Shown here one piece after another: positions 21,699 through 32,807 of a DNA stretch of 64,000 bases (position 1 is the stretch's first letter; every line of letters starts with the position of its first letter). The notes beneath the pieces were generated by a model. It searched no databases. It saw only the letters and a program-made list of their open reading frames with translations, and was not told the origin of the DNA. Source of the DNA: Favolaschia claudopus (lineage: Eukaryota > Basidiomycota > Agaricomycetes > Agaricales > Mycenaceae). The stretch is taken from assembly GCA_037176885.1 (NCBI GenBank), contig JAWWNJ010000077.1, positions 1,116,001-1,180,000 on the forward strand. Direction: 5' to 3'. Made by a program: the position numbers and the translations under genes.

Positions 21699-22059
21699 TT
21701 CTTTAGGTCCTTGAGAACGAATTGTCTTCTCATCGCCCGGGAAAGTCTGGTTTACGAGACTAACTGGAATGAGGGCTCTGGAGAGCATTTTTCTTGTCGA
21801 CTCCTTGCCCTAATGCACCACGTATACAAATTTTGATGACCGCTAACTGCGACTCAAAAGTATAATAGATAGCTGCCGTGGCACCCAAAAGCTTTGAGGA
21901 CGTCCTATCCAGACAATTGAAACGTTTCTCAAGATTTTAATGTTCTGCCGACGCTTTCGAAATTGACCAACTCGTCCTTCGTACTCGCGAAAACTTAGGA
22001 TGAGAAATAAAGAGACGTGTTTGTCGCTTCTTTAAATTCCGACTACCGATAATCTAGAT

Positions 22060-22345
22060 CGCTTTTAGGTGTCAAGTGATTTGTACTGTACCCGACTGTG
22101 ACTGTACCGAATCACTGTGTATGCAGCGTAGCTGCCAGATTTGCAACACTACTGGTGGTAACTGAAAGGTGGGGGGCGCGATTCGTTATGCTGAATAGCT
22201 GGGGCAGGGGTGTCGCATCAAAGTGTCAGATACTCTGCAAAGGGGGGGAATCCTGGACAAGAATAGCAGCACAGAATGCGGGAACAGCACAAAATTTCCT
22301 AAAATGGACGAGAGCGGTTGTTTGGTCATATTTGTATTCTTGCCG
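22060..22345 (+). repeat. Copy 1 of a diverged direct repeat
   Basis: It matches 25145-25400 in several blocks: TCAAGTGATTTGT/TCAAGTAATTTGT, GGACAAGAATAGCAG/GGACAAGAATGGCAG, and AAATTTCCTAAAA followed by GGACGAGAGCGGTTGTTTGG (the last identical). The two copies flank the secreted-protein gene and lie about 3 kb apart. A weaker echo is at 59030-59075. Confidence 0.6.
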
Positions 22346-23357
22346 TCTCTTGCCGTGTCACCATTTTGTGCTCGTCTCAACATCTTCGGTATATCTAAGC
22401 AGGTGTCCAATTCACTCACTAGAATTGACCGAAGAATTGCTGAAGAAGATCTCTCTATCTTGACTCTTGCTGGGACTCTCGGACCTAACAATCGTGCGGC
22501 ATAGACTCCAGGCTAGGAGAGTAACTAGAACTTTTGCTGCTCACACCCCCGTGCGCTTGCTTTAGTGATTTGCGGTTAAACCTGCTTTTACGCAGAGAAC
22601 ACACCGTCAATGCTACAGTTGCGCATCTTCACCCGTCTTTAGCCAATTCAATCACATCATCCCTTTCCTAATGTCCGCTTTGGTGTGCGCTGTCACCTTC
22701 TGCTCCACGTTTCCGCGGCGTCTATATCTTAGACTGAGATAGTACTGAGATCGATAAGAAGACCCCCAGATATTCCAGAGAATATATACAGTAACACCCT
22801 GCAAAGAGGTTACGAAAGTCTTGAAAGATCGCCGTTTTTCTGTGGCTTTACGGTATGTTTGTCGACCGATCTATTAAATCCATACTTCATGCATCCATTT
22901 TTAGGTGCCTGAACCGGAGGTGAGCTCGTGGGCGATTGAAGAGCTCGAGTTCAGCCTGTTTTCACCGTCCTGCGGTCATCTCAAGTCTAATATCACAGCA
23001 AGTTGCAGCCTCGTCAGGGTGACAGTGACGACTCGGATTTTAATCCAGACCAGATTGTTGTTTAAATCTGTGAGACAGCGTAGGGCTGTATACTTTGCGC
23101 CACGTGGATCAGATTTCTTCATCCTTGGTTTCATCCCTGTCGCTCTTGACGATACGACATTTTGCTGTGCCTTAGAACTCTAGCTGGGAATCCGGATGCT
23201 CTCCTTGTTACTAGCTTCGTGATTTTGACAACAAATTTTGATTTTGATATGCCAAAACCTTCGGCGCTTATCCATTGCTTCTTAAAGCTGGTGACAATGT
23301 GTAGGTTTCCCAAGGCCGTCCTCAGCTTTCACCCCACTGCATTCGACGCTGTGGAAC
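22346..23357. other. Intergenic, no gene supported
   Basis: Short open frames only. The region precedes the secreted-protein gene and probably contains its promoter. No clear TATA box or coding signal was found. Confidence 0.35.
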
Positions 23358-24923
23358 ATGTACACTCTCAAGCTTCACTCGATCATCCTATTGGCAGTCA
23401 AATTTTGCCACGCAGCTTCTCTTGGACGCTCTCCTGTGTATGCTTGCATCGTGATCAAGCTTCCCTCGTCATTCCCAACTGATTCCCGCCAGCGTTCAAG
23501 TTGTAGAGTTCCGGGACTCTACAACTCACAATATACGACAAGGCGCGTCATCTTGCAATCCACTCACTGCGGACGACGTTAAGACTTGTGCGATGTCTGA
23601 GAATCTGTCTGTCTCCGCTTCAATTGACTATTAATTCTAGTGCCGGGCTATGCAACCCTCCTCTCGACTGCCCAAGCGAACTGGGGCGACGGCTCCTTCA
23701 ACCTCGTCACAAACGATCCCGGTGTATGTCTTTACAACGCTTTCTTCTCAATACTCCATACGATGACAACTAGTTGCCGAACAGTCCCGCTCTCAGTTGC
23801 GTTCAGACTGATCCAGTCACCATTTCCATCGGTAGGAATCACATTTCTCCGGCCTACTTTTAATTTTTGATTCACAATCTTCAGGAAAGCCAGCTTGCAC
23901 AACTTCGAACCAAGAGTTGGATGGTACTCTGCAGTCAAACGGGTCGGTAACCGCCCAGGCCACTGAGGGCACCACTGCGACAGCATCAGTCACTGTTACA
24001 AGTAAACTCACGTTGATTTTCTGCTTTCCACCTCTACTGATCATGTGAAAGAGGAATCCCAGTTCAGCACCGGCTCCAGCACCCAAGTTGGGTTCTCGAT
24101 CCCAGACTTTCCCATTGGTGTTTCCGAAACCATTTCGTTCAGCACGACCTTATCCAATACCTTGTCGTACAGGTGATTCGAGTGCATTTAAGTATATACA
24201 TGACTCAAGCTCATCTTGTTCTTCAGCTCGACCTCAACTGCGGATACCCAGCAATCGCAGACGATCACTTATAATCCGATTCCTGGCGAGAGCTGTCATT
24301 TGGAAGTAGGTCTCCAAGACGATATGTACTCTACCTCGCTCAGTCATGATATACTTGTAGCTGACCGCGCAAAGCTGTAACGCGGTGGGGACGGCAGAAG
24401 TTTTAATCACAGCCACTGGCACAGTCTGGTTTGAATACAATGATCGAGTTATTGATCATATCCTCTCATATTCCTCTGTCCTCGCTCACATGTCTTTAGG
24501 TTGACGGACACTACAAATGGGGTTTGGTCATAGAAGATATCGTACCCGACGTTTCTCAGCGCTCCAGTCCCATGTCGGTCCAGGTTCAAATCAACTCGAA
24601 CACCAAGGCCAACTACCTCCAGACTTGCGACAATGGATCGACGACTATAAGCTCGGTGGTCCCTGAAGGGAGCAATACATTGGTATTCGGAAGCCAAAGT
24701 TTTTCGATTTCGAACGGGCAGCCCACTGGAGGTCGGACCACGTACGTTGTTTCTTCTCTGGAATAGTGTGTGGGTGTTGACATCCCTTTTTAGCACGGAA
24801 GGCGGAAGCAATGCACAGCCTACCGCAGATCCAGACTCTACCTCTGGATGCCCGCAAAATAGCATGAATTTATGGCTGCTGTCGATAACAATTGTCGTTT
24901 TAGCCGTCGTGTCCTGTCAATAG
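23358..24923 (+). CDS. Secreted, probably GPI-anchored protein with an aerolysin/ETX-MTX2-like strand region
   Basis: The likely start MYTLKLHSIILLAVKFCHAA is a signal peptide. Several short introns separate the exons, and exact joins are uncertain. The middle is rich in Ser/Thr in alternating patterns, with a SIPDFPIGVSETISFSTTLS stretch and ITYNPIPGESCHLE, then GHYKWGLVIEDIV. That succession resembles the membrane-hairpin and following strands of aerolysin-type beta-pore-forming folds. The last exon has a Ser/Thr/Pro-rich spacer and a 20-residue hydrophobic end (MNLWLLSITIVVLAVVSCQ), as in GPI-anchor signals. The fold assignment is by pattern only; a plain GPI-anchored wall protein is the alternative. 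The gene lies between the two direct repeats. Confidence 0.5.
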
Positions 24924-25144
24924 CAGAGCGAAATTCCGACCGTCATGCATTGAAGGTGTCTTTATATGAGCTTTGGGAAATTAGGTAGCTTGGTCCTGTA
25001 TTTGAGGCGATTATATGGCCTATAGCCTATGTTCCTAGTAGCTAGTCTGCCGACTTGAGTGTCAATGGTGATTTCTAGACCTATTATCGATTCTTCAACA
25101 TATACTTACTACCTCCTTCAAATTTCTGCCACAGAATACATGTA

Positions 25145-25400
25145 TTCTTGATAACTGTCAAGTAATTTGTCTTGCACGCGAGTGTAACCGTGCCGAGTTA
25201 CTGTGTCTGCGGTGTCATTTTGAAATTTCACCGTGAAAATTCCGCCCACCTTCCAGTGACTACCAGGAGTGCAGCAAATATAACAGAGAAGGCTTAGGTA
25301 CTCTAAGAAAGGGAATCGTGGACAAGAATGGCAGAGGATGCGGGGGACAGCTAAAATTTCCTAAAACGGACGAGAGCGGTTGTTTGGTCATGTTGCATAG
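25145..25400 (+). repeat. Copy 2 of the diverged direct repeat
   Basis: Partner of 22060-22345; see that entry for the shared blocks. No coding frame is shared between the two copies. Confidence 0.6.
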
Positions 25401-26194
25401 CTCCTTCTTTGCGGCCGGCGCGCTGGACGCGGATGGAGGCGCTCACTCAGACTGGAACCCATTCCCTAGCTTGAACTGTTTGATATGCACTCATTTTCAC
25501 CCATTGTGAACTGAACTGCCAGCGGGGAGCTTGCGAGTTACTTGATACACTGGCAGTAGCGCGAGATCGCGACAACGCAACGACAAACCGGTGTCATCGA
25601 GCTCGTCTCTTGGCATCTTCGCTATAACTTGATTCGTTTCAACACTCTTTCTCGACTCTTACACCTGAGGATTCAATATCCGAACCTCAACACCCAAGTG
25701 TCTGGCCTAAACTCTAGAGGTACTTGGCTAGAACTGTGCCAGGTTTGCTGCCCAGACCGCCAATACGCATCCGCGACAAGCTCATACTCGAGTTGTTTGC
25801 CGAATTCAACAGAGAAATCCCCAGTTTCGTACGGTCGAAGACCGCAGCAATGCCCAAAGTATAAATACTTCGTACGTCGTTACATCCCAACTCACATAAA
25901 AGCGTGCAATCACATTCATCTGAGTCCACGACTCACCGCTTATTGTTTAGCTTGACAGAGCTTGACTATAACGAGCAGGCTGAGTAATTGTTACGCGTCG
26001 CGAAGGCACGTCACGGTACCGCGTTTCTGACAGCCATCACCAACTCCTTTTGTTCTCCACCGCGTTTGTGCCTCGGGTCAGCTATAAAGTACAAGGCCTC
26101 CGCGCCTTTGTACTTTGTATTCTGTCTTCTCTCGCTCCTTGCTTCCCTCTAGATAACCCGCGGAAGCCTTCAATTAGTGTCTGTAGTGTCCAAC
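25401..26194. other. Intergenic with the nuclease promoter
   Basis: Nothing convincing is coded here. A plus-strand stretch near 25740-25860 reads LPRPPIRIRDKLILELFAEF before a stop and could be an orphan exon, but nothing connects it to a start or to a known family. Confidence 0.35.
26083..26089 (+). promoter_or_regulatory. TATA box of the S1/P1 nuclease gene
   Basis: TATAAAG lies about 110 bp before the nuclease ATG, a plausible distance for a fungal TATA box plus a short 5' UTR. Confidence 0.5.
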
Positions 26195-27551
26195 ATGCGT
26201 CTCCTCACCACAGTGGCCGTCCTCGCGGGATGTTCGACAAGTGTATTGGCTTGGGGAGCAGCTGGTACGCCTATTTCATTGCCCACGAAGGTGTCTTTGT
26301 TCTTAAAAGATTTTCAGGCCATGAAATCGCTGCCACAATAGCCCAAATCCACCTTCACCCAACCGTCTTCCCAACCCTTTGCGCTGTCCTCAACTTCACC
26401 TCCACGAATCCCAACGAACCGCAATGCCATCTCGCGCCTGTCGCCGCCTGGGCAGACAAACTGCGATACAAGATGCGCTGGTCTGCCGCCCTGCATTACG
26501 TCGGCGCCCTGGACGACCACCCGTCGCAAACGTGCGCTTTCCCCGGTAGTCGCGGGTGGGCGGGTAAGCAGGACGGGAATGTCCTCAGTGCGATCCGGAA
26601 TGTGTCCAATATATTGGAGGATTCTGTTTATTATCGCAAGACTGCGGGATACGATGCGGCGAATGAGGCTGTCAAGTTCCTCATTCACTTTATGGGGGAT
26701 TTACACATGCCTCTGCACTTGACTGGCCGCGACCGAGGCGGCAACTCCGACAAAGTTTTGTTTAACCACCGGCAGACTAGTGCGTGAATTGCTTTTCTCT
26801 CTATTTCTGTAATTGACCCGCATATACAGACCTGCACTCCGTATGGGACGGCCTCCTCATTGCCAAAGCCCTACGATCCGTCCCCCGCAAATACGAACGC
26901 CCCCTCCCATCCCGCAAGATCGAATACGCACTACGCGGCACAATCTACGACTCTTACGTCCGCATGATCATGGCCGAAGGCGTCCTCACGAAATGGCAGC
27001 CTGAGCTCAACTCATGGCTCACCTGTCCTTCTACTCCAGACTCCGCCTCCCACCACTCCCTCGCGTTCTCGTTCCCGACCTCCCTCGCTTCTTTCTGGCA
27101 GCAAGCCACCCTCGTCTGGAGCCGCGTAATGTCAGGTGGGAGCACCATCAACAGCGACGATGACCTGATTTGCCCTTACCACTGGGCCAAACCCATCCAC
27201 GCGCTCAATTGCGACATCGTCTGGCCCAAAGCCCTTGACAAGCCACCGTACAACGAGACGCGGCTCCATGGCGCCTCCTCATCTTCACATCACCATTTCG
27301 TCTCCCCCGAAGCCGAACTCGCCCAAGTCGACCGCGCGGGGAAATTCGTTGGAAGCAATGCCGTGGGCGGCCCGTACCTCGAGCTCGACACCCCGGAGTA
27401 TTCTGGTGTCATTGCGAGGGATTGGATCGTGGAGAAGTTGCTTGCGCAAGCAGGGATACGGCTTGCGGGAGTGCTGAATTATCTGTTTGCAGAGATTGAA
27501 GATCCTGAGGAGGCGAAGTTGTGGAGGGGTGGACTGCGGGTTTCTCTTTGA
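26195..27551 (+). CDS. Secreted S1/P1-type zinc nuclease
   Basis: Three exons with introns 26265-26317 and 26780-26829. The signal peptide MRLLTTVAVLAGCSTSVLA is cut just before a Trp, which in this family becomes the N-terminal zinc ligand (WGAAGHEIAATIAQ). Other zinc ligands are visible: AAWADKLRY (Asp), ALHYVG (His), FLIHFMGDLHMPLHL (His, Asp, His) and TNLHSVWDG (His, Asp). All nine expected positions appear to be present. S1/P1 nucleases degrade single-stranded DNA and RNA and release 5'-phosphates, usually outside the cell for phosphate or nucleoside supply. Exon 3 contains a less conserved insertion (LASFWQQATLVWSRV). Intact and unrelated to the surrounding families. Confidence 0.9.
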
Positions 27552-27673
27552 GGGGCTCGCCCTCTAGGATAATGTGTAGCAACTGATCTATCTGTGTTAG
27601 AGTTAGAATGGATAATCTATGTATCTTGTATGTTTGTGTAACCTCCGCACATCGTTCGGAGCGATTTTTTCAT

Positions 27674-27726
27674 GTGCCTCGAATAATCGTGCGAAAATTA
27701 TCGATTGCCTGCTAAATCCTACCATC
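27674..27726 (+). promoter_or_regulatory. Conserved promoter block of F-box-4
   Basis: GTGCCTCGAATAATCGTGCG, then AAAATTATCGATTGCC, then TGCTAAATCCTACCATC abuts the ATG. It is practically identical to the complement of 15350-15402, and the match continues upstream to about 27655. Confidence 0.6.
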
Positions 27727-29322
27727 ATGCAGTCTCCGTTCGCCTCTCGATTACACACGAATTACTGCGCTAGCGACGACGAAATTTTCGAATTGGAGGA
27801 GCTTCTAGTCGAACCTCGTCTGCGGTTGGCGAAAGTGGACGGTGAAATCCTCGCTTTGCGTCAAAAACTGTATGAACTCGTCGAGCAGCGCGACTCGCTC
27901 GACGCTTACATTCAGAGCCACAAAGCTCTCATGTCGCCCATCCGGAGGATTCCTCTTGATGTTTTGGAGCAGATCTTTATAGCGTGTCTGCCTGCTCATA
28001 GGAACTGTGTCATGAGCGCTCAAGAGGCACCTGTGCTGCTCGGTCGAGTGTGCAGCTCTTGGAGGACGCTCTCACTCTCAGCGCCACGACTCTGGTCCCG
28101 ACTTCATATTGTCTTGCCACCACCCGACCACGAGTCGCTGTCTCGCGATGGTGATATCTACGCCTCGAAGACAGCGCAGCGCTTGGAGGTTGCTTCCGCC
28201 TGGCTGGGACGAACTGGAACCTGTCCTCTGTCCATCTCTGTAGAACGCAATTTCCACCCAAATCTACTTGACCTGCCGGAAGATCTGGTGGAAACTCTTA
28301 TTCCCTATGCTTCGCGATGGCAAAACCTTCGTTTGGCTCTCCCTTTTTCAGGGCTCGAAAGGTTGTCGATGCTATCCGAAAATGACGTGCCTCTTCTCAT
28401 GTCTCTGAGCCTGTCAACGCCCAACGTTGATCCCGAGTTCACCTGGTCGCCGGCTGGCATCCTTTATGCCCCCAATCTTTCGAAATTTGAATTCGCGGGT
28501 TCCGGTATCATCCCTTCGGCTTTGCCACTGCGGTGGGACACTTTGACGGAGTTGTCGCTCAGGGTTTCATCCTGGAACCCTCGTCAAAATCTGACCTGCG
28601 AAATGGCGTTGGACATCCTCTCCAGATGTCATGCACTGCGAAGATGCCAGCTCTTCATACAAGGTGTCTCAGAGACTCAAGTTTTGACGACGAATTCCGT
28701 CGTTCCCTCTTCATTCCTCTGCGCCCTCGAGTTACAATGCTACAAAGCTCCCCTTCGTACTTATGAGTACCTGCTAAATCAGTTTTCCCACTTTGAGGTG
28801 GAGGAGCTTACTATTCGTGGATCTCACGATCGGGAGGAGCGTCAGGATGTTCAAGGCATCACTGCTGTCTTGGTTCGTTTCGCACGCCTGCGATCCATCG
28901 TCGTTCAAGTCGGCATATTTTCCAAGTTGGCTTTCGAGGACTTTCTTCGACGTCTTCCGTCCACCATCCAGTGTTTGGAAATCATAGACACAGCTGACTG
29001 GGACAGTAATGATGTTCTGGATGACGAAGCGTTGCAGATCTTCGAAGGTTCCCCGGTTGTGTGCCCGGCGCTGCAAGAATTCACCATAGCTAATACGCGA
29101 CTCCTAACCGATGAGGCCCTTCGGCGATTCATCGTTTCGCGCTCGCCAACTCTCAGGCTTGTGGACATAACATTTTCGCGAGAGCGACAAGTCGATATCC
29201 TGCCAAGCCTACAACAATTTGTTGGGGCTGGCCTGAAGATATCTTTGACGTATCCTCCAAATCCAGCCCATCCCCGGTTTTCACCTTGGCAGGGTTTGCC
29301 TGACGCTCCAGATTCCTGGTAA
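27727..29322 (+). CDS. F-box-4: coiled-coil F-box/LRR-type protein
   Basis: Single exon, 531 residues from MQSPFASRLHTNYCASDDEI. The open frame reaches back to 27619, but the added residues have no paralogue support. Coiled coil about 22-62, F-box (MSPIRRIPLDVLEQIFIACLP...VCSSWRTLS), then leucine-rich repeats to LPDAPDSW. It is most like F-box-2, and both end in QGLPDAP-S/D-W/Y. Intact. Role by family: SCF ligase substrate receptor; the variable LRR region suggests the target changes between copies. Confidence 0.88.
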   Translation: MQSPFASRLHTNYCASDDEIFELEELLVEPRLRLAKVDGEILALRQKLYELVEQRDSLDAYIQSHKALMSPIRRIPLDVLEQIFIACLPAHRNCVMSAQEAPVLLGRVCSSWRTLSLSAPRLWSRLHIVLPPPDHESLSRDGDIYASKTAQRLEVASAWLGRTGTCPLSISVERNFHPNLLDLPEDLVETLIPYASRWQNLRLALPFSGLERLSMLSENDVPLLMSLSLSTPNVDPEFTWSPAGILYAPNLSKFEFAGSGIIPSALPLRWDTLTELSLRVSSWNPRQNLTCEMALDILSRCHALRRCQLFIQGVSETQVLTTNSVVPSSFLCALELQCYKAPLRTYEYLLNQFSHFEVEELTIRGSHDREERQDVQGITAVLVRFARLRSIVVQVGIFSKLAFEDFLRRLPSTIQCLEIIDTADWDSNDVLDDEALQIFEGSPVVCPALQEFTIANTRLLTDEALRRFIVSRSPTLRLVDITFSRERQVDILPSLQQFVGAGLKISLTYPPNPAHPRFSPWQGLPDAPDSW

Positions 29323-29629
29323 TATCGACAAACGATCACGAAAATGTATGTTTTACTCCGCTCACAATCTGGGGCAACGGTAGTACGTCGGCGAATCCGA
29401 AACAGCCCAATCGCAGGAATTCCGCTAAAGCAGCTTTTTTCAAACCTGTGAAACCGATTTCTCACCATTTTCCACAACTTGCGAAAACTTACGCATCCCC
29501 TCCGGAGCGTCGTTTCTTCGCTAAGCGTAGTATTCGCCTTGTATCACGCATCGTAATAATTATCGGACTTTACATGTGAATTTCTGATCTGCGAACTCGT
29601 GCGAAAATTATCATCTTCTAAATCCTACC
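29323..29629 (+). other. F-box-4 to F-box-5 spacer with a partial promoter block
   Basis: It matches the complement of the spacer downstream of F-box-2. The 35 bp before the F-box-5 start keep the promoter core (CGTGCGAAAATTATC and AAATCCTACC), but the CCTCGAATAATC part is altered. No gene. Confidence 0.55.
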
Positions 29630-31309
29630 ATGATGCAGTCTTTGTCGAGTCCATTCGCCTCTCGGTTGCACACAAATTACTGCGCCAGTGACGATGAGAT
29701 TCCTGAACATAAGGAGCTTCTGTTAGAACCTACTCTGCGGTTGGCGAAATTGGAGAGTGAAATCCTGGCTTTGCGTCAAAAACTGGATCGACTCGTCGAG
29801 GAGCGCGACTCACTCGATACATACATCGAGCGTCACAACGCCCTAATGGCGCCCATCCGCCGAATGCCCCTCGAAGTACTCGAGCAGATCTTCATAGCGT
29901 GTCTGCCTGCTCACCGCAACTGCGTCATGAGCACTCAGGAGGCACCTGTTCTTCTCGGTCGAATCTGTAGCTCATGGAGATCACTCTCACTTGCCACGCC
30001 GTGACTGTGGTGTCGACTTCATATTGTTTTACCGAATTCCGATCAGTCGCCATCTTTTCCAGACCTATGTATTTCCAAGATAGCGCAGCGCCTGGAGGTG
30101 GCCTCCACCTGGCTCACGCGTTCGGGCGATTGTCCTCTGTCAATCTCTCTCGAACGCAATCCCTATCTGAACTCGGATCATGACCCGCAGGAAATTTTTT
30201 TGGAACTTCTTACCCGTCACATTTCGCGATGGCAAAATATGCGTCTGTCGCTCACTTGGCGAGGACGCCAAAGATTATCAGAGCTGACCGAGAACGATGC
30301 TCCGCGGCTTGCGTCCTTGTACCTATCACTTCCTTATCCCGAAGACGCATCGACTTGGTCCCCGTCCAGCATCCTCCGTACCTCCAGTCTTTCAAGATTC
30401 AAGTTCTTTGTGACCTGCACCCATCCTTCGAATTTGCCTCTACCGTGGAGCAATCTGACGGATTTGCTCCTCAGATTTTCTTCGTGGGACGGCCAATCCG
30501 GATTTGATTGTCGGACGGCGCACGACATCGTTTCCAGATGTCATATGCTGCAAAGATGTAAATTCTTTTTCGACTATATTTCGGCGTTCTCGCCGCCCGA
30601 CAATATGATTTACTCGTCGTCTCTTCGCGTCCTCGAGTTGCAATGCTACGCAGCCCCAATCCGCACATGCGGCTACCTATTCAAGCATCTCTCACTCCCT
30701 AGACTGCGGGAATTCAAACTTGTTGGGAATCAGGATTCGGAGGATCCCTGCGATGACGATCTTGGGGGCTTTACTTCCGCCTTAGTTTCTTGCGCAAGTC
30801 TAGAAACAATCCTCGTTCACGTTGAAATATTCACCAAGCCAGCTTTGATACTCTTCCTCGAAAGCCTCCCCTCTACCGTCCAGTGCTTGCAGTTTATTGC
30901 GCCATCACTAGGCCAGGAGCAGCATAGCCTAGACGACGATGTCCTTCAAGTTCTTGAGGCTGGTTTGGGTCACCCAGTTGCGTGCCCAGCGCTACGAGAA
31001 CTGACCATCAACGTCGCCCATCTTTTATCCGACGATGCGCTCTGCCGCTTTGTTGTTTCACGGGCGCCAACTCTGAGGCGTATTCATATTACATTTTGGC
31101 GAGAGAAACAGGTTGATATTCTTACGAAGCTACAATCGTTCATGGCAGCGGGTCTCGAGATCCGCCTTGGATATCGAAATCCATCGAAGCCGATCCCTCC
31201 TCGTTTTTCCCCTTGGGAAGGGTTATGCGACTATGACTCGGATCCGCTGACTCTATCTTCAGATTCTCAAGATTCAAGGGGATGGCGATTAAGCAGTTAC
31301 GGTGGATAG
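29630..31309 (+). pseudogene. F-box-5: F-box/LRR gene interrupted by one TGA
   Basis: One reading frame from MMQSLSSPFASRLHTNYCAS to the stop at 31309, open except for TGA at 30002-30004. Paralogues have an Arg codon there (A-P-R-L-W-S-R-L-H-I), so a CGA to TGA transition is the simplest cause. Upstream are a full coiled coil and F-box (MAPIRRMPLEVLEQIFIACLP); downstream are about 435 codons of undamaged LRR region. Translation would stop at 124 residues, giving an F-box without a substrate domain. No intron that would remove the TGA was found. The C-terminal tail is longer than in paralogues and may include read-on sequence. Convergent with K3. Confidence 0.85.
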
Positions 31310-31374
31310 ACTCTATCTTCGCATTATATTGACTGCTGTGTTCCGTGAGCTTGCTAGTTGTGTATTGCCTAGAC

Positions 31375-32807
31375 CTACGGATAGAGTATATTAGGATGCA
31401 TGGGCCGGTGGTATACCAGCCACTTGTGCTAAAGGGCAACAGCCAAAGTGTATCGAAGATTGGGATCGGGATTAAGCAGCTCGTGGAGGATATCGAATCC
31501 TAAGACGAGTCAGCATCAGAAGAACAATCGTGAGCAAGCAAAACAATTGCCGCACCGTTTTGACTGAGCCGCGCACTCTCACGAAGGTCATCCCATCGGA
31601 AATCCGGAGTTTCAGTTTCAGGGAAAGTGGTCACACCACGTAAGCGTTTTCGAGGAGGAGCCTGTTAGGTGGGGAGGAAATCAGGGTGCGTCAGCGGTAT
31701 CGATTGTTTGGCGGGGCACATAAATTTCGATGAGAATGACCGCTGCGCTTCAAGCTGTCCATTTGACAATCGCAGCCGGGCGGGGCTGCCGCAACATCTT
31801 GGGCGACATATAGTCGGGGGACCCGTGGAGATCCTGGTGAAATCAGTCAAGTGAAAGGTGTAATAGAGAGGCAGATGAACTCACAAACAGACAGCCCAGA
31901 CCATCGTCCGAGATCCGAGTTGCAAGTCCGAAACTAGCAACCTTCACGAGGGGAAATTGTCGTAGGACAAGGATATACTCTACGAAAAATGAGTCCGTGG
32001 TCTGGGTAAAAGGGACAGTGCGACGCACCTCAGACTTCAAGTCTCGATGGACAATTCTCTAGCTATGGATGTACGTTATGGCTCGAGCAAGTTGGTAAAA
32101 TATATCGCGGCACCGAATTTTCGCTAGAGAGTGAGAGACGTTGAGGAACGTGTAGCTGGAGGTGCCTACAATTCACTTACAAAGACCTCGAACACGGCCC
32201 AGTGCCGCGCTGATTGTCATAGTCGTTTTGTAAATGATCTCAGGCTAGCAGGCCACCCGCCATATATTCCGTGAATATGCCTGTTGGTGATGAGCTATGT
32301 GTTTGACAAGTTAGCGTAGCGTACTCACTGGTAGATCGGAAGGTGCCACCGCGGAAGATGGACACAATTTCGAGGATGTGGGGATGCTTTAGGGCCTGTA
32401 AAATTGAGAAATGTCGCTAAATGAGCCGGCGAAGCACGCGGGGAAACATCCGTTTCAGCAGCCAAAATTAATTCTATACTACTGGGGGAAAGCCAGCACG
32501 TCTTTGGGACCACCGCCAATTCCAGAGGTATAAGTATTGGTGGCATTGCCCTCTGCATCTTGCTACACAGCAAGTCGGATGAGTGACGCTTACACGAAAC
32601 CTTTGACGCTTCGAAGGACCTTAGAGGGCAGCGTCCGGTTGAGAATCTTGTGGTGCACCCGATACACAGTCCCATAGGCATTTTCGGCGACCAGACAAAA
32701 CAAATTGTGCATGCAATGTCGATTTCCCCAAGAACAAGCATTGCCTTGGCTTGCGGTGGGTTTCATGGGGGAGTAGCATTTCGCATTCGAATGGAGGTCA
32801 AATTCAT
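31375..32807 (-). pseudogene. Decayed Chk2-derived pseudokinase (copy K3)
   Basis: Same exon order as K2 on the minus strand, from an ATG at 32807 to a stop at 31375. Damage: the N-terminal exon needs a frame change between the MLVLGEIDIACT part and AENAYGTVYRVHHK; a stop follows YMAGGLLA in the hinge; a stop precedes the catalytic loop; the SPKMLRQP exon shifts frame; and a stop lies in the last exon before HKWLVYHRP. The acceptor that K2 lost is intact here (TTTTACAG before the HPHILE exon). The catalytic loop keeps HRDLK, unlike K1 and K2, but the DFG site is SFG. It is head-to-head with TPR-B, as K2 is with TPR-A. Confidence 0.82.

Noticed and set aside
26195..27551. S1/P1 nuclease as part of the F-box/TPR module
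   Set aside because: Present once, absent from the mirror block; it is treated as an unrelated resident.
27619..27726. Upstream start for F-box-4 adding 36 residues
   Set aside because: The added residues translate the conserved promoter block and have no equivalent in the paralogues.
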